From positions 23,374,001-23,438,000 of the forward strand of contig CM114272.1 of assembly GCA_050084515.1 (NCBI GenBank): a stretch of 64,000 nt of DNA, given 5' to 3'. Source of the DNA: Blasia pusilla. Its lineage: Eukaryota > Marchantiophyta > Marchantiopsida > Blasiales. Below are positions 33,050 through 44,469 of the stretch, one piece after another. Every line of letters starts with the position of its first letter. Positions within the stretch are counted from its first letter, which is position 1. Made by a program: the position numbers and the translations under genes. The notes beneath the pieces were generated by a model. It saw nothing but the letters and a program-made list of their open reading frames with translations. It was not told the DNA's origin and ran no database searches.

Positions 33050-35048
33050 ACGACTGGGAAGTTCGGCCTTGTAGTGATTTTATTTTAATGGTTCGAACGG
33101 GATGAGGGCGAGAATCTTGATTAAGATGGTCTGCCATGCGCGCCGGAGAGGATCCCAATTGTCGGGAAATGACTTAAGTTTTCCGACAGTGGAACTATTT
33201 TCCAAATTTTCTGCTGTTGGATTGTTGTGATACGTAGAATCTCAAAGGGAACTAAAAAGGAATATGAATACATGTCGCCCCATTACTAGAGCTTTGTGGA
33301 TAGCGAGTAGATTTGGTGCAGTGGCATCCATTCATTCCGCACTGTTTTCTTAGCTTTTCTTCCCCGTTCTTCTGTTCACGTGCGTGCGTGCGGACGGACG
33401 GACGAAATCACGAATCAATGGGGAAGTCGCAACATCGTAATAGTGTAGACCCATTGTTTGTTGTACTTTCTTTATTGTATAATGTTCCTCCCACCGATAA
33501 GAAAGGCGTCTCGTATTTATGAAGCTCTCGCTTTTCTTCATCTCTTCGACCACCAATATTTATGTAGAACTAGAATAGACCGAGAGAAGGGTCGTTCCTT
33601 CGTTATGAAGAGGCGTGTCGAATTCCGAGAGTTGGGATAGAAGGTGCGTTCTATCCCACCGATTTCTCTATGTCCCATATATTCGTACAATTAAATATTA
33701 AAAAGGAATTATCGACATATATCAATGTTGCTCTTACGGGCCTTCCAACATAATATATGGGAAAATATTTTCATACCCTTTCTTCAAAATAAGTATATAT
33801 TTATTTTTTATTTATATTAATATGAGAGAGCGCTTTTTTGACTTACAAACATCTATCTGCTCAACATGTTGCATTTGGGTAACGGGAAAATATTTCACAT
33901 ATTATGGGGACCAAAATTTTTGGAATTTATGTGCAATATTATTAGGTTCTTCCTTTCAAGGGTTATATATATCGTCTCTTCAAACCGATATACTAGTGGG
34001 AATAGATTTTGACTCATGTAAACTAATGATGTTATGGCACGGAGTGAAGTTGTGAAGATATGTAGAGTGCTCTTTCCATGAAAGAATTAAAACCTTATGT
34101 GGATCATATCACATCCCATTTCTACATTACTATTCGATGATTCTAAATTTGCTACCCATTACACAAATTGAAATGACACTCGTCAAGAATTATGGAGAAA
34201 AAATTATAGTTTAGGAGCATAATATAGGAGCTCTAAACAATTAATGCCCTCTTACTAGGAGTTGTAACAACCTGAAATGGAAATTTTAAAAGAATGGCTT
34301 GCAATGGATCCTTTCCTAGATCCTTGCTTCACATAACTTAAGCCAACCAAGGACCCAAAATCATAATAATTCATGGAAATTGATGCTAGATCTTTCCATA
34401 TTTGGTGAGATTTGCACACAAGTTGAGTGTGAGATGAGGATGCAAGTGCACATTGCACAAGGAAGGCTTTTAACTTGCAAATTTTATGTTGTATTGCAAA
34501 TCTCGTTCATTTGGAAGTGAAAAAGAGAGCAAAGTTTTTTGCTACTCTATTCGACTAAGACTAAGATTTGATATGTGGTCTGAAATGAAACAAAATTTTG
34601 GAACTCTAGATCAAACATCTAAACATGAATTGGATAGAAAAAATTAGTGGCAAACCCTAAAACGGATCGCAAATCTATAACTCCCTTGCAACTTGAAATG
34701 ATTATACGTAAAAAATATATGCTCTAAATCAAGAAGATAGTTCATGGTACTTTAGGTGTCTCAAACCATGCTCGATCAAGTCTCATGACAACATCATTTC
34801 ACTATTGAATATCTCATATGGTGTCAACTTTAAATCACGAACCATGTGGTCCCTATTGAAACAAGATCATGTAATTCTAGAAGAGAAAAATCTAGACTTT
34901 AAACAAGGTAAAGTGATCTATGAACCTATGGACATCGCTGGTTTGAAAAGAAAACACAAAAGGGTTCCGTCAAAACTTGTCATTAAGAAAAAAAATTCAT
35001 GAATAATTACATTCAATTTTTCACTCAAAATATTTTAGAAAGTTATCT
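33050..35048. other. Intergenic DNA, no gene seen
   Basis: AT-rich from about 33.65 kb. Short GCGT/GGAC repeats occur near 33383-33405. No domain or RNA gene was recognised. Confidence 0.4.
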
Positions 35049-35844
35049 GTTATGCGAATCCACATCGTCATACAACATACATCGTTGGCATGCCATACTC
35101 ACATACATACATAACATAGACGAGAGCATCCACAAACACAAGTGTACCACAATTGAAATCCATGAAAGACCTATTGTCACAAAACACGTATAGAATCACA
35201 TACAATCGAGCCAAACCCACTCCACGATGAGAGAATCCAGGTCGAAGCTTGCGAGAACCACCATAGCCAAGAGCTCTACTCACTACCAAGGCTAACTCCT
35301 AACACAACAGACTCAACTCAAAGAACTAACAGTTCTTTGAGTGCACTCCACACTATATCCTCCAACCTAAGAGCGGGCCCTACTGGAAAAGTCACCCTCA
35401 ACTGAGTAACCCCCAATCCCATGTATGAAACCGCATCTCTACTTAGACACTACGGCCCTACATAAGGTATGGCCTCTACTAGCACACTATATTCTATGAC
35501 ATAATCCGTATGGTCATGACAGTTGTCGTGCGAATCCACATCGTCATACAACATACATCGTTGGCATACCATACTCACATACATACATAACATAGACGAG
35601 AGCATCCACAAACACAAGTGTACCACAATTAAAATCCATGAAAGACCTATTGTCACAAAACACGTATAGAATCACATACAATCGAGCCAAACCCACTCCA
35701 CGATGGGAGAATCCATGTCGAAGCTTGCGAGAACCACCATAGCCAAGAGCTCTACTCACTACCAAGGCTAACTCCTAACACAACAGACTCAACTCAAAGA
35801 ACTAACAGTTCTTTGAGTGCACTCCACACTATATCCTCCAACCT
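35049..35844 (-). mobile_element. Tandem LTR array, period 476 bp, about 1.7 copies
   Basis: The block is related to the LTRs of the Ty3 element at 42.5-52.2 kb and repeats itself with a period of 476 bp (GAATCCACATCGTC at 35056 and 35532). Defined by that element's inner ends, one complete 474-bp LTR (TGAAATCC...TACCACA on the plus strand) occupies 35154-35627, preceded by 103 bp of another LTR and followed, after AT, by 215 bp of a third. The alternative phase is TGTC...GACA units joined by GT at 35522-35523. No internal retroelement sequence is present. On the minus strand each unit has a TATA-like GATATAG 30 nt before AGTTCTTTGAG, and a perfect 12-bp hairpin (ACTCAAAGAACT / AGTTCTTTGAGT). 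Confidence 0.8.
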
Positions 35845-37899
35845 TGGAAAGGAAGGTAAAATCGTATGTTTGAGCTTGGAGCCCCCAGTTCGATAAGTAA
35901 AAAATATGTATGCACTCATCGATGCATGAAAAGGGACACACGGAGAATAGCTTTAGTGTGATTTTGCTTTTCGTTTAGGGCGTTAATGTTAAAAACATTT
36001 TAAAATTGCAAGGCGTGTTCCGTTGTTCCCTCCCTAAACTCCCGATTTCGTGAGTATTTGTTTGAATAGACGTATGAGGCAGCGGTTGTTTTCTCATTTT
36101 TTGTTGCTAGGACCCATGGCAAAAATAAGCATTGGCATATCAAGATTTTCCCCACGTTGGTTTAACCGATCCGTAGGCCCTAACCGACACCGAGTGCATG
36201 GGCCATATTATGCAAATTTCAGCCATTTGTTCGGGACGGGATCTGAAGCGGTTTGAGTAACTGACACGTTTTGCACGTGTACAAAGTTCCAAGTCGGAGA
36301 CCTCTTTATTCCGATATTATCAAAACTCAAAAGTTCATATCGGAGATGTGGTCATTGACTCTAGAGTCTAGACTACTAAGAATAAATAAAGATGCCACTT
36401 CCGTGTAAAACGCAGCTAAACAGTATCCATACAACGCTATTTCAAAGAAAATGCCCAAGAGGCTGGAGCCAGCCACATTCCAGTCATCTTAAATTAGAAA
36501 CACACGTACCTACTATTTCTTAGTTATCTTATGAGATAGTTAGATAAATGCGACGAACTCATTAAATTATAATATAATGTAGAAAGAAAATATGTCGACA
36601 TTAATAATATATATTATAATGGACGATTTTACATGCAAGTAAGACAAAATAAAAGGATAATAAGACAAAGTATAGTATGTTTGAATTTTGTATTTCGAAT
36701 TATATTAGACAGAAAATATTAATTGGAATTGAAAAGAAAATAGTTTTCTTGATTGATAATTTATATTATAATTGGTGATCTAACTTATGTAATAAAAATG
36801 ATAAGATAATTAAAAAGAAATATTTTTAAAATTTTGTTACTCCATTCATCTTTGATGGGAAGAGTTGCATATTATTTAAATTTTCTTATATAGATTTAAT
36901 CCCATTTAAATTTTACTTGAAGGGTGGAATTTCTCAAGAAGAGTGGAATGTTTCTAAAATTTAAGAAACGTAAGAATGTGAGGGGGCACCCCACATAGCA
37001 TGAATAGTTCATGTTTCCTGATGCCCGAGTCTTTTGAGATCGTCGATGAGGGGGTGGTGCTGGTTCATGATATGTGACCATCTCCCAAGAACGTGAGAAT
37101 GAGGTTCGATGGAAACCCTGAAGGCAAAAAGGATAAGGGTACTCCAATTCGATGCGTTTTTGTTGATTGATTCAAGCGGTGAGGATAAGAAAGACGCCAT
37201 GCACATGGTTATCACCCTCCTCCTTGTCCTTTTATGCTCTTCTATCTCGAGAGACGGATTTGTAGTCTTCCTCCGAGGCGCAGATTTCATGGTGCGGTCT
37301 TCGACGCGAGAAGAATAAGTCCACTCACAAAACTGATGCAGAATGAGCATCTTCCGTCGGCTGTGGACTCGACAGATAGAGGGCGCTGGCTCGCTGCCGT
37401 GAGGAGAGAGAGTGAGAGAGAGAGAGGAGAGGAGGGGAAGGGATAGGTCGAGTGAGTTCGCGGGTGGGTACCGTTTTGTACTGACGTGTGAATCCTGCTC
37501 ATAAAAGAACATAGGGCAAGTGACAAACCTGGAGGGGCAGGCGGTGGAGATAAGGTCGATGAAATGCTCTAACAAACTCGCAAAGTGTTGAATGCTTTTA
37601 TATTTATGGTACACTCGTGTGGACCCGATGGGATACCGGAATTGGGATGCGAGCTTGCAAACAAAGGAATTTATTTCGTGGTGAGTTCGAAAGCTCATGT
37701 GCGTGGCCTTGGAATCATTGTGGTGAATGAAGAAACCTATCGCTAGATTTTCTTTAATGAAGGCCCTCACATGTGACATATCTCCAGTATTCTCTACCAC
37801 TGGGTGTATGTATGTCTGATCTTTGTCAGAGCACAATTGCTCTCCCTCTCTCTCTCCGAGACTCCGAGACTCCCTCTGACTCCCTCAATGCGCTCGTCG
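35845..37899. other. Intergenic DNA, no gene supported
   Basis: The part 36.5-36.95 kb is very AT-rich. A 276-codon minus-strand frame at 37009-37836 has no ATG start, spans a GA-rich low-complexity stretch (about 37401-37438) and shows no recognisable domain, so it is not called a gene. Confidence 0.4.
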
Positions 37900-37912
37900 A
37901 GCTCGCTTATAA
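37900..37912. repeat. Target-site duplication of the LINE, left copy
   Basis: AGCTCGCTTATAA is repeated exactly at 40099-40111, at the other end of the LINE. Confidence 0.75.
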
Positions 37913-38190
37913 AGACCCGAACAAAGATGCACTTCGATAAAAACGAGTGATGGAAAACCCATCGGAAGTACAAAGGAGGGGGACTCAAAGAGTCAAAACC
38001 TGAAGGCCACAACACGACCAGAAAAGGAAGAAGGGGGCATTCCCCCCCCTAACGACGAAACTCACCAACAGCAGAGACAATATCAGCAACAACAAGAGAG
38101 CTATGACTACTACTAAGTGGGCCTCTAGCGCCGGCGTCTCCCACGACCGAGCCCGCCGCAAAATCCCATTAGCCTGGGCACGCTGCAACG

Positions 38191-38830
38191 CTATGGAGAC
38201 CGCGCTACAATACAGAATCGCAGAGCTAAGGACAACCCATTTTCGAGTGGAGATGATGGGCGCAGATCCGTATGAACGAAGTCGAACCTCTCCCCCATAG
38301 CCCCATACATCTCTATGGCAGGGGATGAAGATGTGTCCTCGTGTAGTCGATCAGAGATATGTGTCTTCTTCGCCGCCGCCGCCGCCGCCGCCGCCGCTCC
38401 TTGTAGCATTCGCCCTTGGGCCACCACTTGGGCTCGCACTGCCTCCCGCGTAGGATCTGTGACTACCACGTCCGCCACAACCACCTCAGCCTCACGTGTC
38501 ATGTAGAGATCGGCACGAATGAGGGAATCCCGCATGGAGTAGTGCCTCTCTCTCTGCACATGGAAGCCACTCTCCCGAGCAATACTGAACATGATATCCC
38601 GACCGCATCGTGAGTGGCTATCCTCTCACCCCCTAATGGACAGCGTGCCAAATGCACACCAAGTGGATCCAGGCTCCGGCGACACTCGCAGTGTGTCGAA
38701 CCAACCACCGATGGTTGGGGGAGGCCCAAGCGGAACCGCATCGCTGTGGTATAGGTAAGTGGTGCGATACGGAAAGCCTGGAGAAGGGGGCGCGCCTACC
38801 CATGAGCCTGCCCCTTTCCGAGCAAGAGCG
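38191..38830 (-). pseudogene. LINE C-terminal zinc-finger-like and putative endonuclease domain (decayed)
   Basis: On the minus strand, RFRLGLPQPSV is followed by CECRRSLDPLGVHLARC, a CxC-x9-H-x3-C pattern, and GGERIATHDAV. After a frameshift near 38550 come ARESGFHVQRE, SLIRADLYM, AEVVVADVVVTDPTREAV, a polyalanine run encoded by (GCC)n at 38371-38397, then KKTHISDR and AIEMYGAMGERFDF. The position after the RT, the zinc-knuckle-like motif and the D...E..VVADVVV pattern are what one expects of a restriction-like (PD-(D/E)xK) endonuclease, as in R2/CRE-type LINEs; that assignment is an inference from pattern, not an alignment. Confidence 0.6.
38371..38397. repeat. (CGC)9 trinucleotide repeat
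   Basis: A CGC/GCC run that encodes the polyalanine stretch inside the LINE C-terminal domain on the minus strand. Confidence 0.9.
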
Positions 38831-39210
38831 AACGGGCCCTAACCTCCATGGGGATATTCCCGTCGACATAGTGCCTCTAAAACTGCCTCAAAGTGGGCTT
38901 CCATCAAGGAAGATTGGAGCCCAGGATCGACCGGAGGTAACTAAGGAGGAGAAAGTGGGGAGAACGGCTCGGCCTCAACTCGAAGGGAATCTCTACAAGA
39001 TGTGAGTGAAGATCGAAGTGGGAAAGAGCCATCCTCGACTGGGAGACGAGTGTAGAAGGAGCGGTCTATCTCTAACCAAAAATCGGGAGCAAAGGAGGGG
39101 TGCCACTATGGCCCAACTCCTAAAAAAAAAAAGCGGAGGGCGCCACTAACTCGGTCGAGAGAAGACCTACTCCACCAAAAGAAATCGGCCAAGAGGCCTG
39201 TCTCTACGAG

Positions 39211-40098
39211 CTAACTCCCCATGGGGCACTCTAAGGAGCCGGGTCCTAGAAGATCCCCAAACACTTGCATGAGCTTCCTATCAAAGGATCTATATAGGGA
39301 AGAAAGGTGACTAGATGTCCAGACAGTTCTAGTGAGGTAACCAGGTCTACGAGCAAAACAAGAAGAGAGAATGCCGAAGGCGACTTGAGGGTCACCAATC
39401 CTCGTAAGATCATCAACGTGGAGAAGATCCTCGGTAAGAGCCGCCACTAAAGTCGATACAAAGTCCTGGCTCCCGAGCGGTACTCCCAAGACTCGAAGCC
39501 CTCCGACAGGTCGCAAGAAGCCGTCGGGTAAATGTAGATCATCACGTAGGCCTAATGGAGACCAAGCCTTGCACTTCCCCACCTTCACCGCCAGGCCGAC
39601 ACGTGCCAATCAGGCTTTGAAAAGTGCTCGAATGCGGGGACAACCAGATCTCCAAGACCAACAATATGAGTATCATCTCACGCGAAGGGAACATGCAACC
39701 CGGGAAAGCCTCCACCGTGAGAAAGAACCGCTCGGTAATGAGCCACAGCAAACAACGCGCCACCCAGAGGGTCACCCTGACGAGTCCCGGTAGCAGACTC
39801 CAAGACCGTGACCTCCTCCTCGAATCGACCATGGTGGAAATAGAGGGCCGAAGGGGCCCCATAAAAAGCCTGCACAAAGGGAATGAGGCTCGCCATGGGG
39901 CCACCCGTGTCCCTCAACTCTGTGAATATAGTAGCCCGAGATACTGAGTTGAAGGCGTTCTCCACGTCCACTTGGAGAACCACCCACTCTGGATGTACAT
40001 CTAGACAAGCCCTCAAACCTAAGGCAACCGTCTCACATCCGGCTGGCGTGGCAACTCCAAACTGGTGCGGACTCAGATGTGACTGGAAAGCCTCACGA
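39211..40098 (-). pseudogene. LINE reverse transcriptase domain (decayed)
   Basis: From 40098 leftwards the minus strand reads HLSPHQFGVATPAGCETVA, VVLQVDVENAFNSVSR (RT motif with the first catalytic Asp), FYGAPSALYFHHGR, TGTRQGDPLGGALFAVA, then F-A-stop-D-D-T-H-I-V-G: the catalytic FADD box with an in-frame TGA between Ala and the Asp pair. After frameshifts it continues as KVGKCKAWSPLG, LRVLGVPLGS, then GDPQVAFGILSSCFARRPGYLTR. These blocks follow the order of LINE-type RTs. In-frame stops and at least two frame changes show loss of function. Confidence 0.85.
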
Positions 40099-40111
40099 AG
40101 CTCGCTTATAA
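40099..40111. repeat. Target-site duplication of the LINE, right copy
   Basis: Exact copy of the 13 bp at 37900-37912; marks the 5'-truncated end of the element. Confidence 0.75.
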
Positions 40112-42520
40112 GGCCTCGCTAGACTTCGTTCGATCGGCCTCGCGTCCGCCGGTGACCCAAGTTTACGATGTGGCGGGTTGGAGCCTGGAGGGGTTTTAAA
40201 GCTCTCGTGAGCTCGATCGGAGCGGAGGGCACGACATACACTGTTGATTCCACGAGCAGAGGATAGAGTCCGAGATCGCGGAATCGAGGGACGCAAGCAG
40301 GAACGATTCAGCGCCTGGCTTGCCGGTATATGGCAGAGTATATACGCACTGCGAAGAAAGAGACGCCTCCAAATCCAACGTAGCCCGTTGTTTCCTGATC
40401 ATGGAGCGACGACTGCCACCATCTACGCTTCTAAATGGGTGGGTGGTGCAGGTTCCCTGCGAGCTTCGTGAACTCGAATCCCACTACTATACGGGAAAGA
40501 AGAAGGAAAGCTACGATCTGGCAGGTTCCGAATAAATGCTTATCCGTCATCAGGCCTCCTTACTCCCTACACGAGCACAACCGGAAAGAAGGAAAAGATA
40601 TTGGCTCCCACTTTCCTTCTTTTGGGATTGGGAAAGTGTCCCCATCCTATCCCTTCAGGCATCGCTTTCTTTATGCATCATCGGGAATCTCTCACTCCAT
40701 TCAGAGCGGGCAGGCGCGGGCAGGCGGACGGACGGACGGACGGACAGTCGGGCACACATGGCAGGGAGTCTAGAGTCATTGCTGAACGAAGCCTCCCACG
40801 TCGGGAATGAAGTATGACGCGCTCCACGAGTAATCACGACAACAGCGGGGACCGGGAGAACTTTCAATACTTCAACAATTCATGAGCTTCATAACGCATC
40901 GTCCGTCGCTGACCATCGAGCTCCCCCGACTGTCACTTCGAGGTGGAACTCCTCCTAGCTTCTTACTATGAACTTCACCATTTGTACGATGACGGCCTCT
41001 TATTGTATGATGACCACCAACTCGAATCATCTCCGACTTCTCCACACTACACTTCACGTCCACTTTCTAACCGTTTGTTGCAACTCCGAGTTTGATGGTA
41101 GCATATGCTTATTGAAGAACTGTTCAATTGACTCCCCAAGTAAAGTCGATTTCAGCTCTCTATGTCGATACCCTCAAGAGACTTACCCCTTGACTCCTTA
41201 AGCCTTTCGAGAAAAAGACTTGAGTACGGTCATCCAAACCCTCCTAGTCACGTGTCCCCATACGATCAACGGTCGGAGTTTGGCATTGCAGTTTCTAATA
41301 GCATTAGCAATTCCCTTGGTTGGCCTATATGTCAATCCTAAGTCAAATTGCTCACTTTTGCTCAATTTCACACAACGACTTATAATTCAAGATTCGTCCT
41401 TTGTAGAGTTCCTCCTATAACCACAAGCAAACTCTCATCTAAAGCTTTGCAAGCGGAAGACCTAGGTTGGATCTCAAACCCAACTCGTTTGAGATCCAAC
41501 CCAGGTCATATCATCTCTATAAGAAGCCTCGTTCTTGAGCCTTTACCTATCTCCTTTCGTCGCTCACTCAAGTTGGAGCGTTGCGACTATCCTCAATGTG
41601 CGCCCCGAAATGGTATCCTGATTCAAAACTTGAAGCATGACCAAACATGATAGATGGAAAATCCTTATTCTAAGTAATGAGCGGGTAGGGGGGGAGATTT
41701 TTCTCAAGGCACCATTGCCCATTTTGACCAATCCTCACTCCCTCTTATTGCAAGTGGAATGGAGAGCAAATTTTTTTCTAGACATGTGGATTTATTTATA
41801 CATAGAAACAACGCATTAAAGCCATGCAGCTTGCAATGTTAAGCACATTTTTAAACAAAGATTTGCATAAGGCGGATCATGGAATTTTGTAGGAGCATGT
41901 TGGACTACGGAGTTCGAAAGGATACAAAAGATGTTAAACTAGATTTTGCATTGCAAGATTAATCTAGAGGGTGCTCCATTTGCTATGCTATCAATGCTAT
42001 GTTGTCTTTGGAAAGAGGAGAAGGTAGATTGGGCAGAATATGTATTGAGGGAAATATGTACGGAAATATAAAAACTCACGCAAGAAAAACACACAAGGGG
42101 GATTTCATGAAAATGGGCATGTTAATAACAAATTTCTTGAGATAGTGTCAAAAGAGGGCCAACAAAATCTCTAAAATGCGAGTTTACCAAAGGTTAATGA
42201 TCCTTATCCTTCCACGGTCCACGATGCAAAATATTTCCATTTACATTCTTCATTGGAAGAGGGGAATAACAGCAACGGGTGTGAGCAAACCATGAGCCTC
42301 CATGTGCAAACTAGCAATGTCAAGATACAAGTGGATTTGCGGAGGATAAAGATGATGAGGAAAAAAAGTCAAAGATTGAGAGAAATTTTTTTCCGATAAG
42401 GAAAATTTGGCAAAGGGGTATCCTCCCACAAAGCAAGGAGGGGGATAAGAGGCGCGTATGCTCAAGCATAAGAGGTTCTCCTAGTTTACGAAAGATAGTG
42501 GAAAGATTGTGGCTTAATGT
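40112..42520. other. Intergenic DNA between the LINE and the Ty3 element, no gene seen
   Basis: Contains a short GGAC repeat (about 40725-40745) and a perfect hairpin at 41465-41501. Open frames show no recognisable domain. Confidence 0.4.
41465..41501. repeat. Perfect inverted repeat, 15-bp arms, 7-nt loop
   Basis: GGTTGGATCTCAAAC (41465-41479) and GTTTGAGATCCAACC (41487-41501). With one mismatch the stem extends to 41461-41505. Confidence 0.92.
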
Positions 42521-42524
42521 ACAA

Positions 42525-42597
42525 TGTCGTGCAAATCCACATCGTCATACAACATACATCGCTGACATACCATACGCACATACATACATAACATAGA
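42525..42597 (-). repeat. Extra partial LTR piece outside the 3' LTR
   Basis: TGTCGTGCAAATCC...AACATAG matches 42966-43036 but lacks the last 34 bp or so of the LTR (CGAGAGTATCC...TACCACA) before joining the next LTR at GAAATCCGTG. It has the appearance of an LTR-LTR junction with a small deletion. Confidence 0.75.
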
Positions 42598-43071
42598 GAA
42601 ATCCGTGAAAGACCTACTGTCATAAAACACGTTTACAATCACATACAATCGAGCCAAACCCACTCCACGATGGGAGAATCTAGGTCGAAGCTTGCGGGAA
42701 ACACCAAAGCCAAGAGCTCTACTCACTACCAAGGCTAACTCCCAACGCAACAGGCTCAACTCAAAGAATCGATCGTGTTCTTTGAGGGCAAGCCACCTTA
42801 TATCCTCCAACCTAAGAGCGGGCCCTACGGGAAAGTCACCCCAAGTGAGTAACCCCAACCCTATGTATGGAACCGCATCTCTACCAAGCCACTACGGTCC
42901 TACATAAGGAATGGCCTCTACCAAAGACACCATACTCTACGACATAATCCGTATGGTCATGATGGTGTCGTATGTAATCCACATCGTCATACAACATACA
43001 TCGCCTGACATACCATACGCACATACATACATAACATAGACGAGAGTATCCACAAACGCAAGTGTACCACA
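42598..43071 (-). repeat. 3' LTR of the Ty3 element (474 bp)
   Basis: Shares GAAATCCGTGAAAGACCTAC and the following 360 bp with the 5' LTR at 51856-52220, and its last 106 bp with the array at 35 kb. Its inner end (TACCACA, plus strand) directly abuts a purine-rich tract on the minus strand. The self-complementary AGTTCTTTGAG word is degraded here (ATTCTTTGAG). Confidence 0.8.
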
Positions 43072-43080
43072 ACTCGCCCC
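43072..43080 (-). other. Putative polypurine tract of the Ty3 element
   Basis: Minus strand GGGGCGAGT immediately upstream of the 3' LTR start TGTGGTAC. Position and purine content fit the plus-strand primer of an LTR element; the final T is atypical. Confidence 0.5.
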
Positions 43081-43515
43081 ATCGGGCGGTTAGGTCCTCT
43101 AACTCCCAGGTAGCCCTATACATCTACTACATGCTATACACCTTCTTGGGTGCCCGAATCGTAAGGCCGGGTGCTAGGTTGCCCCATCGTTAGTCACACA
43201 TCCGTAATCCATATCATGCAAAGATCAAGTCATCTACCTCTCCTAAGTACATCGAGGACAAACCCACCTTCCAGAGGAACAACATCCAAACGTGAGTCAA
43301 ACACATCATGTGCCAACCCTAGAACACCGATCACACACCAACATACGGCTGCGTTACCAATGCAGACCCACATAACATGCACCTCAAGCTAGCACGTATC
43401 ATGGCTAAGCTTGGGTCAACATACCATCCACATTTGGAAGATGACATGGCGCACAATTACGCACATGGTCCTTCCAAAAACTCCATCACTACCCTCCAAC
43501 ATGAGAACTCCGAAG

Positions 43516-44469
43516 CTAACACCTCACGCACTCGTAAAATAGTGCGGCTGCCGTCACATCCAACGTTGTCGGGGCAATCTCTGCAAATAGACATAGTCCC
43601 CACATGGAACCTACGAATCGATGGTCGATAACCTCCACCCGAATGGTTGCATACCGCAACGTATCCCTGTGTTGAGCAATGGCAAGATTCTCAAAGGTTG
43701 GCATAACTCTCCAAAGAGCTCCGCCCGCTAAGAACACACACCCTCATCCACATCTCTGGGTCATCAAGGTTCACCACCTCACTAGACTCCCGACGAATTG
43801 CCTTTGGCAAGTCCGGACCTCGGCCGTATAAAGTAAAATAAGGTGAGAAGGAAGCCAAGGATGCTTGGCGATCGAACCTATACCCCATGGCTAACCATGG
43901 CAACCGAATATCCCGGTCTCCAAGATGCCCTTCAGAGGCCATACTTGCGCAATGCCCTCTTCACCGCGTCTAAATCACACGCTCAGCCAAACCATCCGCC
44001 CTGGATGATCTCGAGACGTGGTCCGATGATCAATCAACGCCTTGTCACACAAGACTTGAAACTCACCCTGAAACTCAGACCTGGTTGGTCAACACTTCAG
44101 CTGGTGCACCAAAATGACTAAGCACTCTATCAGAAACGCATACGCCGTTCCTCACTTGCCTTGTCCGTAATGCCACCAACTCAATCCACTTGGAGAAGTG
44201 CTCCACCATCACCAACACATATCGATGATGTCAAATCAACGGTAACGGTCCCGCAAAGTCCACACTCCAACGGTAACCCAACCCCATAATAGGCAAGGGG
44301 TGTAATTGTGGTGTAGGGCATTAAATGATGCCCTCACCCGGTCACAAACCATACAACGTGACACCAATGCCTGCACTGAGTATGAATGCCACGCCACCAA
44401 TATCGCCAAGGAGTAAGCTATACGACGCTTTACCCCAAAATGTCCCAACTCCTCATGGGCATGTCGCAC
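43516..44469 (-). pseudogene. Ty3/Gypsy integrase (decayed)
   Basis: The minus strand reads HEELGHFGVKRR, then CMVCDRVRASF: the HHCC zinc-binding N-terminus. The catalytic core follows in pieces: YVLVMVEHFSKWIELVALRT, RVLSHFGAPAEVLTNQV, where the second catalytic Asp of the usual LTDxG motif reads Asn, DHVSRSSRADGLAERV (usual H-PQADG-AER), and PYFTLYGRGPDLP. The C-terminal side (QHRDTLRYATIR, TTLDVTAA) matches the tail seen in plant Ty3 elements. Multiple stops and frameshifts. Confidence 0.85.

Larger units (their letters stand above)
37913..40098 (-). mobile_element. 5'-truncated non-LTR retrotransposon (LINE)
   Basis: Minus-strand translation gives the later part of a LINE ORF2: reverse transcriptase, a thumb/linker region, a CxC..H..C zinc-finger-like segment and a C-terminal domain that could be a restriction-like endonuclease. 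It is flanked by the exact 13-bp direct repeat AGCTCGCTTATAA. The reading frame is already inside the RT at the right junction, so the element is 5'-truncated. The 3' end lies between 37913 and 37926; the last 142 bp recur at 29247-29388, showing where the element's conserved 3' end is. Stops and frameshifts make it inactive. Confidence 0.85.

Noticed and set aside
37009-37836. 276-codon open frame on the minus strand
   Set aside because: No ATG start, no domain, and part of it is encoded by a GA-rich low-complexity tract.
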